The notes: generated by a model from the sequence alone, not told the origin. 64,000 bases of DNA from Gracilaria domingensis (GCA_022539475.1 VCMS01000106.1:1-64000); one strand, 5' to 3'. Numbered from the stretch's first letter, positions 20,780 through 31,527 are shown. Translations and numbers: made by a program.

Positions 20780-21330
20780 ACGAGCGTTCATATAACTCTC
20801 GACGAGGTTGGGCTGGTGGGCAGAACTTGATCGCAAGAAGCGCTTCGCATTACCGAAGTTTTAGGGGTTTTTCGTCAGTTCAATATCAGGTTTCGCAACC
20901 CGTGAATGCCGGACATGGAACCCTTGCCGCCATGACGGCATATCCTGTATNNNNNNNNNNNNNNNNNNNNNNNNNNNNNNNNNNNNNNNNNNNNNNNNNN
21001 NNNNNNNNNNNNNNNNNNNNNNNNNNNNNNNNNNNNNNNNNNNNNNNNNNNNNNNNNNNNNNNNNNNNNNNNNNNNNNNNNNNNNNNNNNNNNNNNNNNN
21101 NNNNNNNNNNNNNNNNNNNNNNNNNNNNNNNNNNNNNNNNNNNNNNNNNNNNNNNNNNNNNNNNNNNNNNNNNNNNNNNNNNNNNNNNNNNNNNNNNNNN
21201 NATACTCTCGACGAAGTGGGTGGGCGAGACTTGTCGAAAAGGTTGGCTTACTAGGAGAGTTTAGGAGTTTTTGTCAGTTCCATATCGGTTTCGCGGACTG
21301 CGATGACCCTGCGATGACGCATATCCTGTA
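20780..21330. other. assembly gap (N, 20951-21201) inside a direct repeat
   Basis: Before the gap, ATAACTCTCGACGAGGT...TTAGGGGTTTTTCGTCAGTTC...CATATCCTGTA. After it, ATACTCTCGACGAAGTGG...GTTTAGGAGTTTTTGTCAGTTC...CATATCCTGTA. The gap therefore lies in a tandem repeat of roughly 150-180 bp that was probably collapsed, and its true length is unknown. Confidence 0.8.
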
Positions 21331-21544
21331 GTTGTTTCCTAAGCACTCCGAAACTTATGTTAATCGAGCAGGCAACTCACCGGAGTCAGAACCAGATACG
21401 GTATTCATTGATCCGTATTCCGAGACTATCAGTTCTACATCTGATCAGCCCGTAAGCTATAGGCTATCGGGGTGCTATGGTTTCGAAGTCTGTCAAAAAT
21501 TCCTTAGCCAGTATTTCGGTAGGTTTTGTATCGCAATTCATCAC

Positions 21545-21965
21545 TCAAGTCCCACCGATCCACTGAACTGCTTCTGTGGCATAAACATCCTGTGTGTTGA
21601 ATGAGTACTCTGGACTCGCCGGGCATAACCAGACTCCCATGTCCTTAGCGCTGTATACTTCAACGTCTGCATATTCATGTAATGTGGTTTTCACCATGTC
21701 GGAAATTCGTGTATCCAGATGAGCCGCAAACAACTCCATGCGCCATACGGCCTCACTGAAAGCGAATCCCGTCGATCACAGTTGTCCTTTGGAGACGCGT
21801 AAAAGTGGTAGTGTACACAGATGGTGCAATGGTTTCACTTTCGTTCTTTTCGGTTGTTTCTTCTTCAATCATTCGGATATTGTGTTCTCCTTTCATTATG
21901 TGGTTGCGAGGTATAAGTATTAAGACCTCAAAGGGTTCACGAGCCTGCCTTTGGTGGATGAACAC
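21545..21965 (-). CDS. hypothetical protein (minus strand)
   Basis: Two frames (21965-21753 and 21739-21545) abut with one phase change at a T run: ...VIDGIRF then SEAVWRMELFAAHLDTR. The product would be about 135 residues, charged and without a recognised domain. It lies upstream of, and on the same strand as, the methyltransferase-SET gene across the gap, so it could be an upstream part of that gene. No start signal decides between the possibilities. Confidence 0.35.
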
Positions 21966-22489
21966 TGTTCGGTCCTTCAGACCGTGTTTCTCCTGTCATG
22001 AATCCAACCAGCTCGCACCGGTAGGTATATACCATATCCATAGAGAGAAGGAAAAAATTGCGCATCCTCTTGGTGCCTCTCGTTTCTGTGTAAGAAGCTT
22101 GTTACAAGAATATACGGTTGTTTCACAGAGTTTGTTATTCACACACTTTTCGCAGCTGTTGCAGTGTCAAGTTCTGGAGTTCTTGAGTTAGTGCCTCTCA
22201 ATAACATCTCCTTGCCGTCGATATCTTATAGTTCGGCGCAGAACTCTATTTACTCTAATCCCACGTCCGTGACCGATCAGGGCCTCCATCGCTGTGCAAA
22301 TGCATGCGAAGAACCAAGAAAAGTCTGACTATGCATGGAACGCCGGAGGCGGAGCACTCATGTCGAAGATGCATCTCTCGTCCATCATCGGTGACATCCA
22401 TACGCTTTCAGCGCAAACAACGGAATGCGAGCCTTTAAATTGGCTTACGCTGGCACCCGCTTTCGGCAGCTGCTCCCAGCGACATGCAA

Positions 22490-22990
22490 GTCTCGTCGTG
22501 TCGTGTCCGCGTCGGTGCGATAGCCGCGCGTGTCGGCCACGTCGCGACTCGGGACTATTGCCAGAAGTCGCGTTTTGGTGCTAAAAGTCGCGGATCAAGT
22601 GGGTGTGCGCGCTAGTTTTCTCGGTAGTTTTGATATATGTGCACGGCGGTGCCGTAAATCATCGCCGGAATTGTCCGGTAGAGTGTTGGGATGTCTCCGA
22701 GGCGCCAATGTGTACAGAACGTGCCCGCGGGCGGGGGGGGTCGGGCGTGTAGGGTACATACATAACAGACCGACCTCCCCGCGGCACGTTTTGGGCGAGT
22801 TTTTGAAAATGTGGATTTTATGCCGCGGGCGGGGGGTGGTCGTGCACGCCCCGCCGCGGGCAGTTCTGGACATTCCGGCGCCTTCCCGGGACTCCGCAAC
22901 ACACGCGCGCCACAGTGATTTCGCTACATCCCGGCCGCCGGTACGTTGGCGCGTGTCCACGTGTATTGCGGCGTAGGCTGTATGAAGTGA
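22490..22990. promoter_or_regulatory. GC- and CpG-rich block upstream of the ParB-domain gene
   Basis: The region is far richer in G+C than its surroundings. GCCCGCGGGCGGGGGG (about 22720-22740) recurs as GCCGCGGGCGGGGGGT (about 22821-22838), with CCCCGCCGCGGGCA and CCCCGCGGCAC nearby in the other sense. It lies some 300-750 bp upstream of the ATG at 23279. A promoter role is inferred. Confidence 0.4.
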
Positions 22991-23278
22991 TATGAGTGTA
23001 CTCTTGACCTCTATGCAAAGCATTGAGAGCATCGATTAGCGGAGCGCGACCATTGCTCGCGTGGACGTCATCATTGCGCGAACTCACGAACTCAAAGCGT
23101 ACCATCAGCGTGCGAGCGACGGACAGGACACGGACGAGACTGGCAGTGCGCTGGGGAGGAGCTGCCGAAAGCGGGGGTGCCCAGCGTAAGTCGCCTTTTA
23201 AAGGCTCGCCTCCGTTGTCGTATCGTCCAGAGCTAGCGTATTGTTGATATACACCTTTCACTGCAATAGCTGTTCAAC

Positions 23279-25299
23279 ATGAAGCCAACTCGTGTTCGAA
23301 AGCGTACGCAAAGCGTGACTCCTCGCACTCGGCGGAGCACTCGATTGTTGCAAGGTGGAATGCGGGTTTCTCTGCAGATGGATATTGAGGATGAAGGAAA
23401 GGTGATAGTCGGGGAAGCGTTGTTGCACGGAATTGGAAGTGTTCTACGCCGCGAGTTGCACGGGAAGCAATTGGACCCAGGTCTTGTGGTGGTTCATAAT
23501 ATTCTCATCAGTCGAAGCGGTCAGACGTTCTACCCTTACCGGGCGGAGGGCCTGGATCTTCCACAATATATCCAGGATCTCTGGACGGCCGCTCCTTGGG
23601 ATGAGAAAATGATGGAACCGGTGGCAGCCAGCATTCCGGCGTCGAAGCGAGGAACGGTGAGCGCTATGAGTGAGGTGATGACGCCGACAAGCCGCACGGA
23701 GCCAATTCGAAGTTCATCAACACCGAGAGGTAGCGCATCAGTAGCACCTCCGCGGGCAGGTCCGTCGTCTGTTACGAAGCGGTCTATGGAGACGAGAGCA
23801 TCCCCAGCTACGAAGCGGACAGGTCAAACAAAGTCTACCTCCGCTACGAAGCCCACTGCGTCGAAAAGGGCTTCTCCTGCGATGAGTCAGACCGTCGACA
23901 CAAGGGGATCTTCTGCGTCGAAACAGACGGTTCAGCAGGGGACGGCTGTGCAAGAGGAGGAAGATGAAATCATGAAAGGTCCCCTTCCAGACGCGGATGC
24001 GCATCCGCGCAAGGAGCTGGTCCATCTGTACCCCAAACTGCACCAGAAACTGCGAGCAGCAGAACGATGACGTTGTGCTTCTATCCGCAAGAATGGCACG
24101 TTCAAGTGTTTCTGGCGAGCGGTCTGGAACACAAGGGACACCTACTCGGAGCAAGACGTACAGACGAATTCGTCAGAAGGTACCAAAGGTGAACCTCAAT
24201 CAGTACCGGATGGTTGTTGTTACTGTTGACATCACTCTGGTGGACACTCCGCCCAATTTACTCCGTGGAGTAAGTAAACGCCACGTTGAAGCCCTTGTGA
24301 AGAGTATGGAAGAGCGGGGGATATTGCAGTCGATGGTTCTCCAGTGGTGGCCTTACAAGATGCTACTACGGGAGAGAGGGATACTGACAAGGGACGCCTA
24401 ACGAAGAAGTGCTTCATTGTAGATGGTTTGCATCGTCTGAAAGCTATACAATATTTGGCAGCGACTGGTGCACCGAAGTGGAAGCGATTAGCCAAGTTTT
24501 GGCGTTGCAATCTGCTGATACGAAGAGATGGGAGGCCCATTGGGATGAAGGAATTGTTATGTGTTGCTTCTTACCTCAATGAGTCGACGAGTACCATGCG
24601 AAGGATGATGTTTGCAGACAAGATACACTCTATAGTTAGTGTGGTCGCCATTCTAATTGAAGATGTTGAGGGGGTGACGCCGGCAGACGTGGATCCTGCA
24701 GAAGTGACAGAAGTGTTGAAGGAGAGCCAACTGATTGGGACTGTGCAAGAGCGTCAGTATCTGAGATATGCCAATGTCGCCCTGCAACTCATGTCTCGTG
24801 AGGGAATGCTGGCCCATTTCGAGGATATATGTGAGACTGTGAGTGACATAGGTCTCACACATCTGTCCATACTCCGCTATATGTTTTGGATGCGGAGGAG
24901 TTTTCCTTCATTCTTGATTGTCTTCAGATGTTTCTATTGAAGGGCAAGTCGACGAAGACAAAGCAATGGAAAAGCTTTGAGGAGGTTCGAGGTTTCTTTT
25001 ATGATAGAGCAGTGTCTCTGTTCCGCGCGGCTAGAGCAGTGAGGAATGAACTGAACGAGGAAGAGTCCATGGAAGTGTTCCTGAAACGCGAAGTCAGTCT
25101 TTCTGCTCCATCGAATGAAGATGACGTTGAAGACCCAGACAACAACGCAGCTGTGTATCAGTTCCTTTTGGGACAAGTTGTGAACTTCAACACTTTGCCG
25201 CGTGTTCGGAGCAGGACGAACTCAATTAGAACTGCCACGACTTCCGTTCAGAATCGATTGCGGACGATGCTCAAGGTAATTCCGCCCCCGCACCAGTGA
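23279..25299 (+). CDS. ParB/Srx-fold domain protein (N-terminal part of a larger product?)
   Basis: Frames 23279-24070, 23997-24401, 24344-24940 and 24886-25299 follow on with single-base phase changes and no internal stops. The start (MKPTRVRKRTQSVTPRTRRS) is basic, followed by a Ser/Thr/Ala-rich linker with repeated SATK.T.. units. From about 24200 the sequence has the ParB layout: VDITLVDTPPNLLRGVS..HVEALVKSMEERGIL..MVL, then CFIVDGLHRLKAIQYL, where the DG.HR motif is the nucleotide/phosphate site of the fold. A helical region follows. Such domains bind or nick DNA, or hydrolyse CTP as a clamp, in plasmid partition and phage systems. The next frame (dioxygenase) continues within a few bases in the same manner, so a single ~1300-residue protein is possible. 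Confidence 0.6.
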
Positions 25300-27210
25300 A
25301 GCAGTCCGTGACAAAGAGGAGGACTCCCGCTGCTGCTGCTGCGACTCCCGCTGCTGCTGCTGCAACATCTGACAGTGAAGAAGGGGAGCCGCGAAGAAGT
25401 GCACGAGAACGGGCGCAGGTGAGTTATAGGGAAATTGAGCACGGCCGAAATCGAGGTGCCATAGAAGTTCTGGATAGCTCTGAAGAAGAACAACGGGCTC
25501 CGCCGAGGAAGAAACGGAGAAAGACTTTCACACAACAGATGAGATCTACTCTGAACAGCATGACACCGGATGACCTGATGTCTCAACTAAATGAACATGT
25601 GCTGAGAGGAAGGTCGATGAAGGTTCAGTTCGTGGCATTGGGAGAGGGAGCGAATGCAGAGAACGCAGGCAGTTCTGCATTTGTGGATGACGATGAGCTT
25701 CTTTCTGTGACAGTTCCACGGGTTGTCACCGTCGAGAAAGATGCTGCGCCAGACGATCAGCAAGAGACAGGTGGGGGGTCATTTGATGACGAGTTACCTA
25801 CAGCTCTTCCGGAATCTGAGGAGCACGGACTTGTTCGAGGTGACCCATATGATGGCCCACTGAACCCATCATGGTGCGGGTATGCCAGGCTGAGACCGCA
25901 GGAATGGCAAGGGAAGAACGTAATTGAGCACAAGGACCCCTGGCTCAGAGTCATTCACTTGCCGAAGGGACATAGGTCGGAGCTGCTAAGTGTCTCGAAT
26001 CTCAGAGATGTACACCATCTTGTCTTTTGGCACGCTGCAAGGGCTGAACATCGCCTACGGGCGGAGACATTTGGTATGCAGTATCCTCGTACTCGACCGA
26101 CAGGTATGGATGATGAAGAGGTGCTGTGGGTTGCTGCGAAGGAGCATGACGAATTTGGGCAAATGTTCTTCGCCCGAATGCAAGCTGAGCTAAGGCAGAA
26201 TGGATATTGCGTGCTTGATGGTTTTGCGACGGATAATGGTGTCCCTAAATGGGAGAAGTTGGAAGAAGTTCGGGAGTTCGGAGATGTGTCGGGAAGTTGG
26301 TGGACTTCTTCGAGAATGAGTATGGAGCGATGCCGGATATACGGAAAGGAGAGGAACAGAAGTCGTTTGTTCAAATAATCAACGATGATGAAGGATGGAA
26401 GGACGGTAGCGATGGACCATTTGAGGGGAGAGTGATGTCGACACGTTGGGGTACGGTGGAGAAGCCGGAGGATAATGAGGAGCTCAGGTGGGTTGTAAGG
26501 TCGCGTGCTTTACTTGATGTTCGAATGGGTACAATTGCTGCGGCTTTGGACTATGGGACAATGAAAGGGAAGCTGTGAAGATGTACACTCCGAAAACTGG
26601 TGGTCGATTTCTGGGGACGACGAGAAAGTGCAAGCGCCAGACGCTGCACACCGACTTCAGTGGTCTGGTTACGAAGGAAACAATGAATACTGGCAACCCC
26701 GGATACTTTGTAATGGCCTCTGGGAAAGAGGGCTTTCCTCTCTGGGTGAGCGCTGGAAGCCATCAACTGGTGGGGATGAACAACCAACAGTTGCGAGTGA
26801 TGTCGGAGGTGTATCCAGCGAAGAAGATAATCATCCCACCGTACTCTGTATTCGTGGGCCGTGGTGATGTGACACATGCTGGAGCAAGTGGGACGGACAA
26901 GGTGGATAGGCCCGAGTCTATGGATTTGCTGGTTAGATACCACATGTACATGGTACCAGAGGGCTACGCACTACCTGATGCTGTTCATCGGGTGCGGGAT
27001 TTCCGACCCACGTTTGTCAATGGTGACGAGGAGGAGGAGGCGGAGGATGAACTGTTGTCCGATAAGGAGGGTGGGGCGGTTGACATGGACGAAGACCAAG
27101 TGGTCGTGGAGATTGGTGTGGAAGCGGACGCCGGTAGAACCGAAGTGCTCGAGAGTAGTAGTGATGACGATTTGCCAATAATGAGGCTGCGAGCGCCTCG
27201 AAGTGGATGA
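25296..27210 (+). CDS. 2-oxoglutarate/Fe(II)-dependent dioxygenase
   Basis: Frames 25296-26378, 26249-26578 and 26575-27210 run on with two single-base phase changes and no stops. The first ~150 residues are an Ala-repeat plus acidic/basic linker (EEGEPRRSARERAQ, PPRKKRRKTF). The catalytic part starts near ELRQNGYCVLDGF. The iron site is visible as LHTDFSG (His-X-Asp, about 26647-26661), then PLWVSAGSHQLV, and FVGRGDVTHAGASG, which supplies the distal His. A following R.H.Y segment (LLVRYHMYMVP) would bind 2-oxoglutarate. The tail is acidic. The family hydroxylates bases, nucleotides, peptides or small molecules. With a ParB domain just upstream and a DNA methyltransferase nearby, a nucleic-acid substrate is a reasonable inference only. 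Confidence 0.65.
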
Positions 27211-27510
27211 GAATGAGATGATTAGTAAATTATGTGTGTCTTGCGAGTATTAAGAGTAGTATACTATTACAAGGCTATACATATGAACATAGAAAAGGTG
27301 CGGCAGGCTGGTAATTGAACAAATGTCAAACGTCTTTGGTCCAGTTGCGTCTAATTGCAACATGCCAAATGCTCGGTATCGTTAACATCATTGGTGGCAC
27401 CATTCAATTCGCAATTGAACATGTAGCGTCCTAACACTTCTGAAACTGCACTTAAGGTTGCTTTTAAGAGAAGTATATGCAGTTCCTGTCTATGCGGTAC
27501 TTGTGGCAGT

Positions 27511-28350
27511 ATGGTGACTGTATCAGGAAAAATGGCAGAGGAACAGAGAGACTTGGCGGAAATTTCACCAAATACCTTGTCTAAGTTCATGTATGCCAAT
27601 GGTTACGGTATATTAAGTTCCGTTGATGGAACGTTGAGAAGAGAAGGAGAGTCAATTCCAGAAGAAGTTGTGAAGTGTATGAAGTTCATTGACGAACGTG
27701 TTGGTTTCGGGCTTGTCACAGGGGGTGATGTGGGCGACGTGGAGGGGAAAATGGAAGGACTCGGAGACTATAAGTTTGGTGTCTCGGCGAATCATGGAGC
27801 TTTCATGCGTTTCTCTGACGAGAGGGAAATTAAGGGTGCATTCAATGATCACACCCTTGACCACACTGTTGACGGACTACTGTTCCTGGCAAGGGATTTG
27901 AATAGGAGGCATGGTATTGTGAATGATGATGACAAGGGGTTCGTGGAGACCAGAAGTGATAGTGGCCTTCCCAATTTCGTGTACAACAAACTGTGGCAGT
28001 GGAGAGAAGAAGTGGATTCTGCTATTGGGGACCTGTTGCAGAAGATGGATGCGTTTGTTATCTATCCCGGCGATAAAAGTTGCGAAATTGTGGACAAGCG
28101 ATACACAAAAGGAAGCGGAGGAGAAAATCTTGTGGATAATGAACCGAGATTTATTGATACGGATGACGTCGTGACGTTCGGAAGTGCTTTGAGCGACGGG
28201 CCTTTGCATGAGGTAGGCGTGTACGGCGTTCACGTCAAAGAAGATTGTATCCCGGTGGAGTACACAACCTGTTCGAAAGCGTGGAGGATGTACATTCGAC
28301 AATTATGTTGGTGGCTCTGTTGTACGGCTACGAGGAAAAGCAGCAGATAA
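27511..28350 (+). CDS. HAD-superfamily sugar-phosphatase-like protein, nucleophile missing
   Basis: A 279-codon frame close to the copy at 28399-29405 (-). Motif I reads S-V-D-G-T where the other copy has D-V-D-G-T, so the Asp that forms the phospho-enzyme is Ser here while the second, acid/base Asp is kept. Motif II is VTGGD, followed by FGVSANHGAFMRF, as in trehalose- and mannosylglycerate-phosphate phosphatases (HAD subfamily II). Motif IV is FGSALSDGPLHEV, against FGNASNDGPLYEM in the partner. The last ~25 residues look out of phase with the partner. It is probably a non-catalytic or regulatory paralogue, or a decaying copy. MVTVSGKMAEEQRD is the first ATG context; MYANGYG is a later alternative. 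Confidence 0.65.
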   Translation: MVTVSGKMAEEQRDLAEISPNTLSKFMYANGYGILSSVDGTLRREGESIPEEVVKCMKFIDERVGFGLVTGGDVGDVEGKMEGLGDYKFGVSANHGAFMRFSDEREIKGAFNDHTLDHTVDGLLFLARDLNRRHGIVNDDDKGFVETRSDSGLPNFVYNKLWQWREEVDSAIGDLLQKMDAFVIYPGDKSCEIVDKRYTKGSGGENLVDNEPRFIDTDDVVTFGSALSDGPLHEVGVYGVHVKEDCIPVEYTTCSKAWRMYIRQLCWWLCCTATRKSSR

Positions 28351-28398
28351 AAACCACCATGATCATAAAAGGGTATTGAGATATATACGACACTTTTA

Positions 28399-29405
28399 TT
28401 ACTGAGATCTCATATCATAGCTAAGTATTAAAGGCATCGTAGCACTTGAAACAAATTCCAAGAGCATTTCTAAACCATTGACACTTGCATTTTCTGTACC
28501 CGTACAGTTCTGCCACCCTTCTGATGGTCTCATGCACGTCCCCACGCCATCAACAAGATATGTTACCGCTGCTGGATGGTCTTCTCCCTTCACATGAACT
28601 GCCAGGGTTGCCATTTCATATAGAGGGCCATCATTGGAAGCATTCCCGAAAGCAACGATTAAATGTGTGTCGAACTGGGGTCGTTTTCAACCAAGGCTAG
28701 CGCCCTACTATTTTTCGTGAAACGAATGTCCCCTATGTCACAGTTTTCATCTTGAGGGTGCGCAACCAGGTTCGGAAAGGATGTCAACAATTTTGAAATA
28801 CCGGAGTTAACTTCTGTTTTCCACTTCGACAGTCCATTGTACGTGAAGTTAGGGAGTCCACTGTCTTTTCTAGTGCTCACAACTGCTTGTTGACGCTCTT
28901 CGTGAAGTCCGTGCGATTCATTTAAGGAGAGTGCAAGTCTCTCAAGTTCGGCTGCACATCTTTCGTACCTTCCCTGTCAAGGTCCTGATCAATTTGGTAC
29001 CATTGGATAATCTCACCCGTGCGCCTTGGTTTCCAGAGATGCCAAAAGTGTAGCCACCCAGGTGCTCCATGAAACTCTCGGCATCCTCTATATCTCGCCC
29101 AGTAGCAATTCCGAAACCAACGCGTGCGTTGATGTACTTCATGCATTTGACTGTTTCGGCAGGAATGTTTCCCCAGCTCTTTTCAGAGTACCGTCAACAT
29201 CACTAATCACGGCGTAGCCATTTTCGAATATTTCGTTAGCCAGCTGCTGAGGAGTTACTTCTTGGGCTCTAACTTCCGAGTTATACATGTTTTGAAAGCT
29301 TTCGAAAGGGTTCGTTTTGCAAATGGGTGTGGGTATAGGAATGAGAAGGATGTGATTGATGTTCACAAGGTGTTTCGTAGTATAAAAGAGTCTAAGAACG
29401 ACCAT
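28399..29405 (-). CDS. HAD-superfamily sugar-phosphatase-like protein with complete active site
   Basis: Four minus-strand frames in order give a protein of about 290 residues: ISDVDGTLKRAGE (motif I with both Asp), MKYINARVGFGIATGRD (motif II), YTFGISGNQGARVRL, SGLPNFTYNGLSKWK, the Lys-motif region NCDIGDIRFTK, and FGNASNDGPLYEMA (motif IV). Phases change by single bases, at least one in a T run, and no stops fall inside, so the gene may be whole in the organism. It would dephosphorylate a sugar phosphate; trehalose-6-phosphate or mannosylglycerate phosphate are the closest families by motif. It lies tail-to-tail with its paralogue about 50 bp away, an inverted duplication. Confidence 0.6.
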
Positions 29406-29940
29406 ATACGGGTATTGTAGTACTGTTTTAAAACGTTACTAGGAGGAGAAGTTTTGCATCGATTTGAAGTAAAGAAAGGATGAGTTAGTCATAAATTATA
29501 TGTACGGTTCAAGTGGGTAAAGAAAACTGTAAATATCTTTAACATGAGCTTAGAAATCAAGAAGAGTAAAACAACCTCCATTATGGGTTGAAACCCATAA
29601 AAGGTTTACCTTACTTTATACGGGTGCCCCAAGTAATGCAAACGCTTAGTTCTTCAGAAATATCACAATTTTGTACTTGTTTCGTTACTAGTATCGTGCA
29701 CTTTAATGATATGGAATGACCATTTTCTATCTAGCAAAATCTTAGCGAAGTATTAGTGATAAGGGATGTAGGATTTAAAGGGGCATATTTGAACCACAGA
29801 AGGACGAACAATATAAGTAATGTAATAGGAACAGGTCATTTCGATAAAGTAACTTTTATGTTTAACTATCTCTAAAAGGTTTACAACACCGAAAAGTCAT
29901 GTGTTCTAACCTCAAAGCTGGGGAATGGGGAGGGGGATAA
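29406..29940. other. intergenic, nothing recognised
   Basis: AT-rich. It contains one hairpin, ATGGGTTGAAACCCAT, near 29581-29597. Confidence 0.5.
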
Positions 29941-29949
29941 CTTTTCCTT

Positions 29950-30815
29950 AACAACGTTGACGTAGTTTGTATGAAAAGGAGCGGGGTCACCGCCTACAAT
30001 GTTTCTTTCTTGGCGGGAAAAGTCGTAGAAGTACGCGTTCCTAAACTGAAAGTCGGAGAAAGAAGTAGGGAAGCCAACGAGAGTTTTCCCATATGCAAGA
30101 AGTCGCCCAACGGTCTCTTCCAGGTGAAAGTAGTACCTGTCTTAAGCGAAACTATCTTCAACAGCTCTTTCATTATTGTGAGCACAACCGTACTGCACTC
30201 CGTAGCGACTACGTCCATAGGAATGAAACCTCTTGAGGCCCCGACGATGTTGAACGCTGAGAGCCACACGAGCTTCTCGTAATAGCTTACGAGAAATGTG
30301 TCTTCGTCGACAACCCCGCAAGTGAGACCCATAGACCTAAACCTGTCTGCAACGTTGGAGGCCCACTTTCCTGTTGCGACAGTGAGACCATCCGGACTTT
30401 GAGGAGTGACACCATCCTGCGGAGCTGCGTTTCTTGAGGGGACACCAACGTATAGGACAACTTTTGAACATTTGTCCACACCGAGCTTCGAAAGCAATGG
30501 TATGATGTCTCCATTCTGGAAGAAAACGAGATTATCTCTGAGCGAATAAGGGCAAGCCTGAATTACGGTCTCCAGGGTGTTCGTTCTTCCACAAACTAGT
30601 ATCGGTACATCAAAAGATGAGAGGTAGCAGCCATGCTGCAGAATTCGTGTGCGGAAATGACCGTATCTTCTTCGTTCGCCAGCATGGTACCTATACGCCC
30701 CCTTCCAACAATAACGGCCCGAGTCCTTCGGGCGGGAGATGAGGCCTGAGGGACGTCAGAGTATCTGGGACTCGGAGGCGGAGTCGGAGGCATGTCGGAC
30801 TGGGAGTTCATTGCA
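29950..30815 (-). CDS. ketopantoate-reductase-like (PanE/ApbA-type) NAD(P)-binding protein
   Basis: The start MNSQSDMPPTPPPSPRYS is followed by AVIVGRGRIGTML, a G-X-G-X-X-G Rossmann loop. Then come VPILVCGRTNTLETVI, LVFFQNGDIIPLL, KVVLYVGVPSR, GLTVATGKWA, and the helical-domain signature YEKLVWLSAFNIVGASRG, followed by YGKTLVGFPTSF..FQFRNAYFY. This set matches a plant/alga/cyanobacterial group of ketopantoate-reductase-like proteins of uncertain substrate. Phases change by single bases without internal stops, as in the neighbouring genes. It is transcribed away from the epimerase fragment. An NAD(P)H-dependent reduction is expected; the substrate cannot be read from the sequence. Confidence 0.6.
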
Positions 30816-31207
30816 AGTGTTCGATTGTTTTTGTGTGACGATAAAAAGGGAAGATGGGGCGGAGAACTGCTGGGGTAAAGAGTGATACTAAGTACAAACG
30901 GTTGGGAAGCGCAGAACGGGAACATGGTTCACTTTGTGAAAGTGAGCGAAATGTATGATATGTGATTGTACTGAATGAATGATAGGGCTTGTATGAGACG
31001 ACAAGCCACAAAGTGTGATGATGTTTTATGAAAAGTAGGTGGAAGAGTAGAAAGTGTACAATGAATGAAACTGATTTCGAACCTGAGTTGTAAAGTAGTT
31101 GTAAAGTACGAGTTACGGGAAGCTTGAATACAGGATGAAAGGAGCCATTTTGGCTTCATAAATGACGTGAACGGGTTTTATAGCTTCACTCGGATTGCCA
31201 TAATTAA

Positions 31208-31527
31208 AAGGATGGAGTTGGGTTGCGCCCGAGTACGTCTATAAAGGTCGTAGAAGCACTTATGAAGGAAGGAGTTGTAGACATGTTATTGTTGATGACG
31301 GTGGAGCCAGGGTTTGGAGGACAGGCGTTTATGGAGGGTATTCTTGATAAGGTGCGACATGCAAGGGAGTTGTACCCAAGAATAGGGATACAGGTGGAGG
31401 GGGTATTGGACTGAGTACTGTGAAAGGAGTAGTGAAGGCCGGTGCAAACATTTCAGTTGCAGGATCTGCCATCTTTGGCTCGAGTAACCCAGCTCATGTC
31501 ATAGCTGGTTTTCGAAAGGTTGGTTAG
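31208..31527 (+). pseudogene. ribulose-phosphate 3-epimerase, C-terminal third
   Basis: GVGLRPSTSIKVVEALM, then MLLLMTVEPGFGGQAFME, YPRIGIQVEG, and in the next phase LSTVKGVVKAGANISVAGSAIFG, ending at GFRKVG-stop. The MTVEPGFGGQ.F loop is diagnostic of the pentose-phosphate/Calvin-cycle epimerase. Only residues corresponding to about 140-225 are present. An AG directly precedes the homologous part (about 31210), so a 3' exon after an intron is possible, but no upstream exon is visible before the divergent PanE-like gene begins. One base is missing in a G run at about 31397-31403. Confidence 0.7.

Noticed and set aside
25296-27210. TET/JBP-type dioxygenase of KDZ transposons
   Set aside because: The region around the iron ligands (LWVSAGSH, RGDVTHAG) looks like a generic 2OG dioxygenase, and no TET/JBP hallmark was seen. 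The analogy is functional only.
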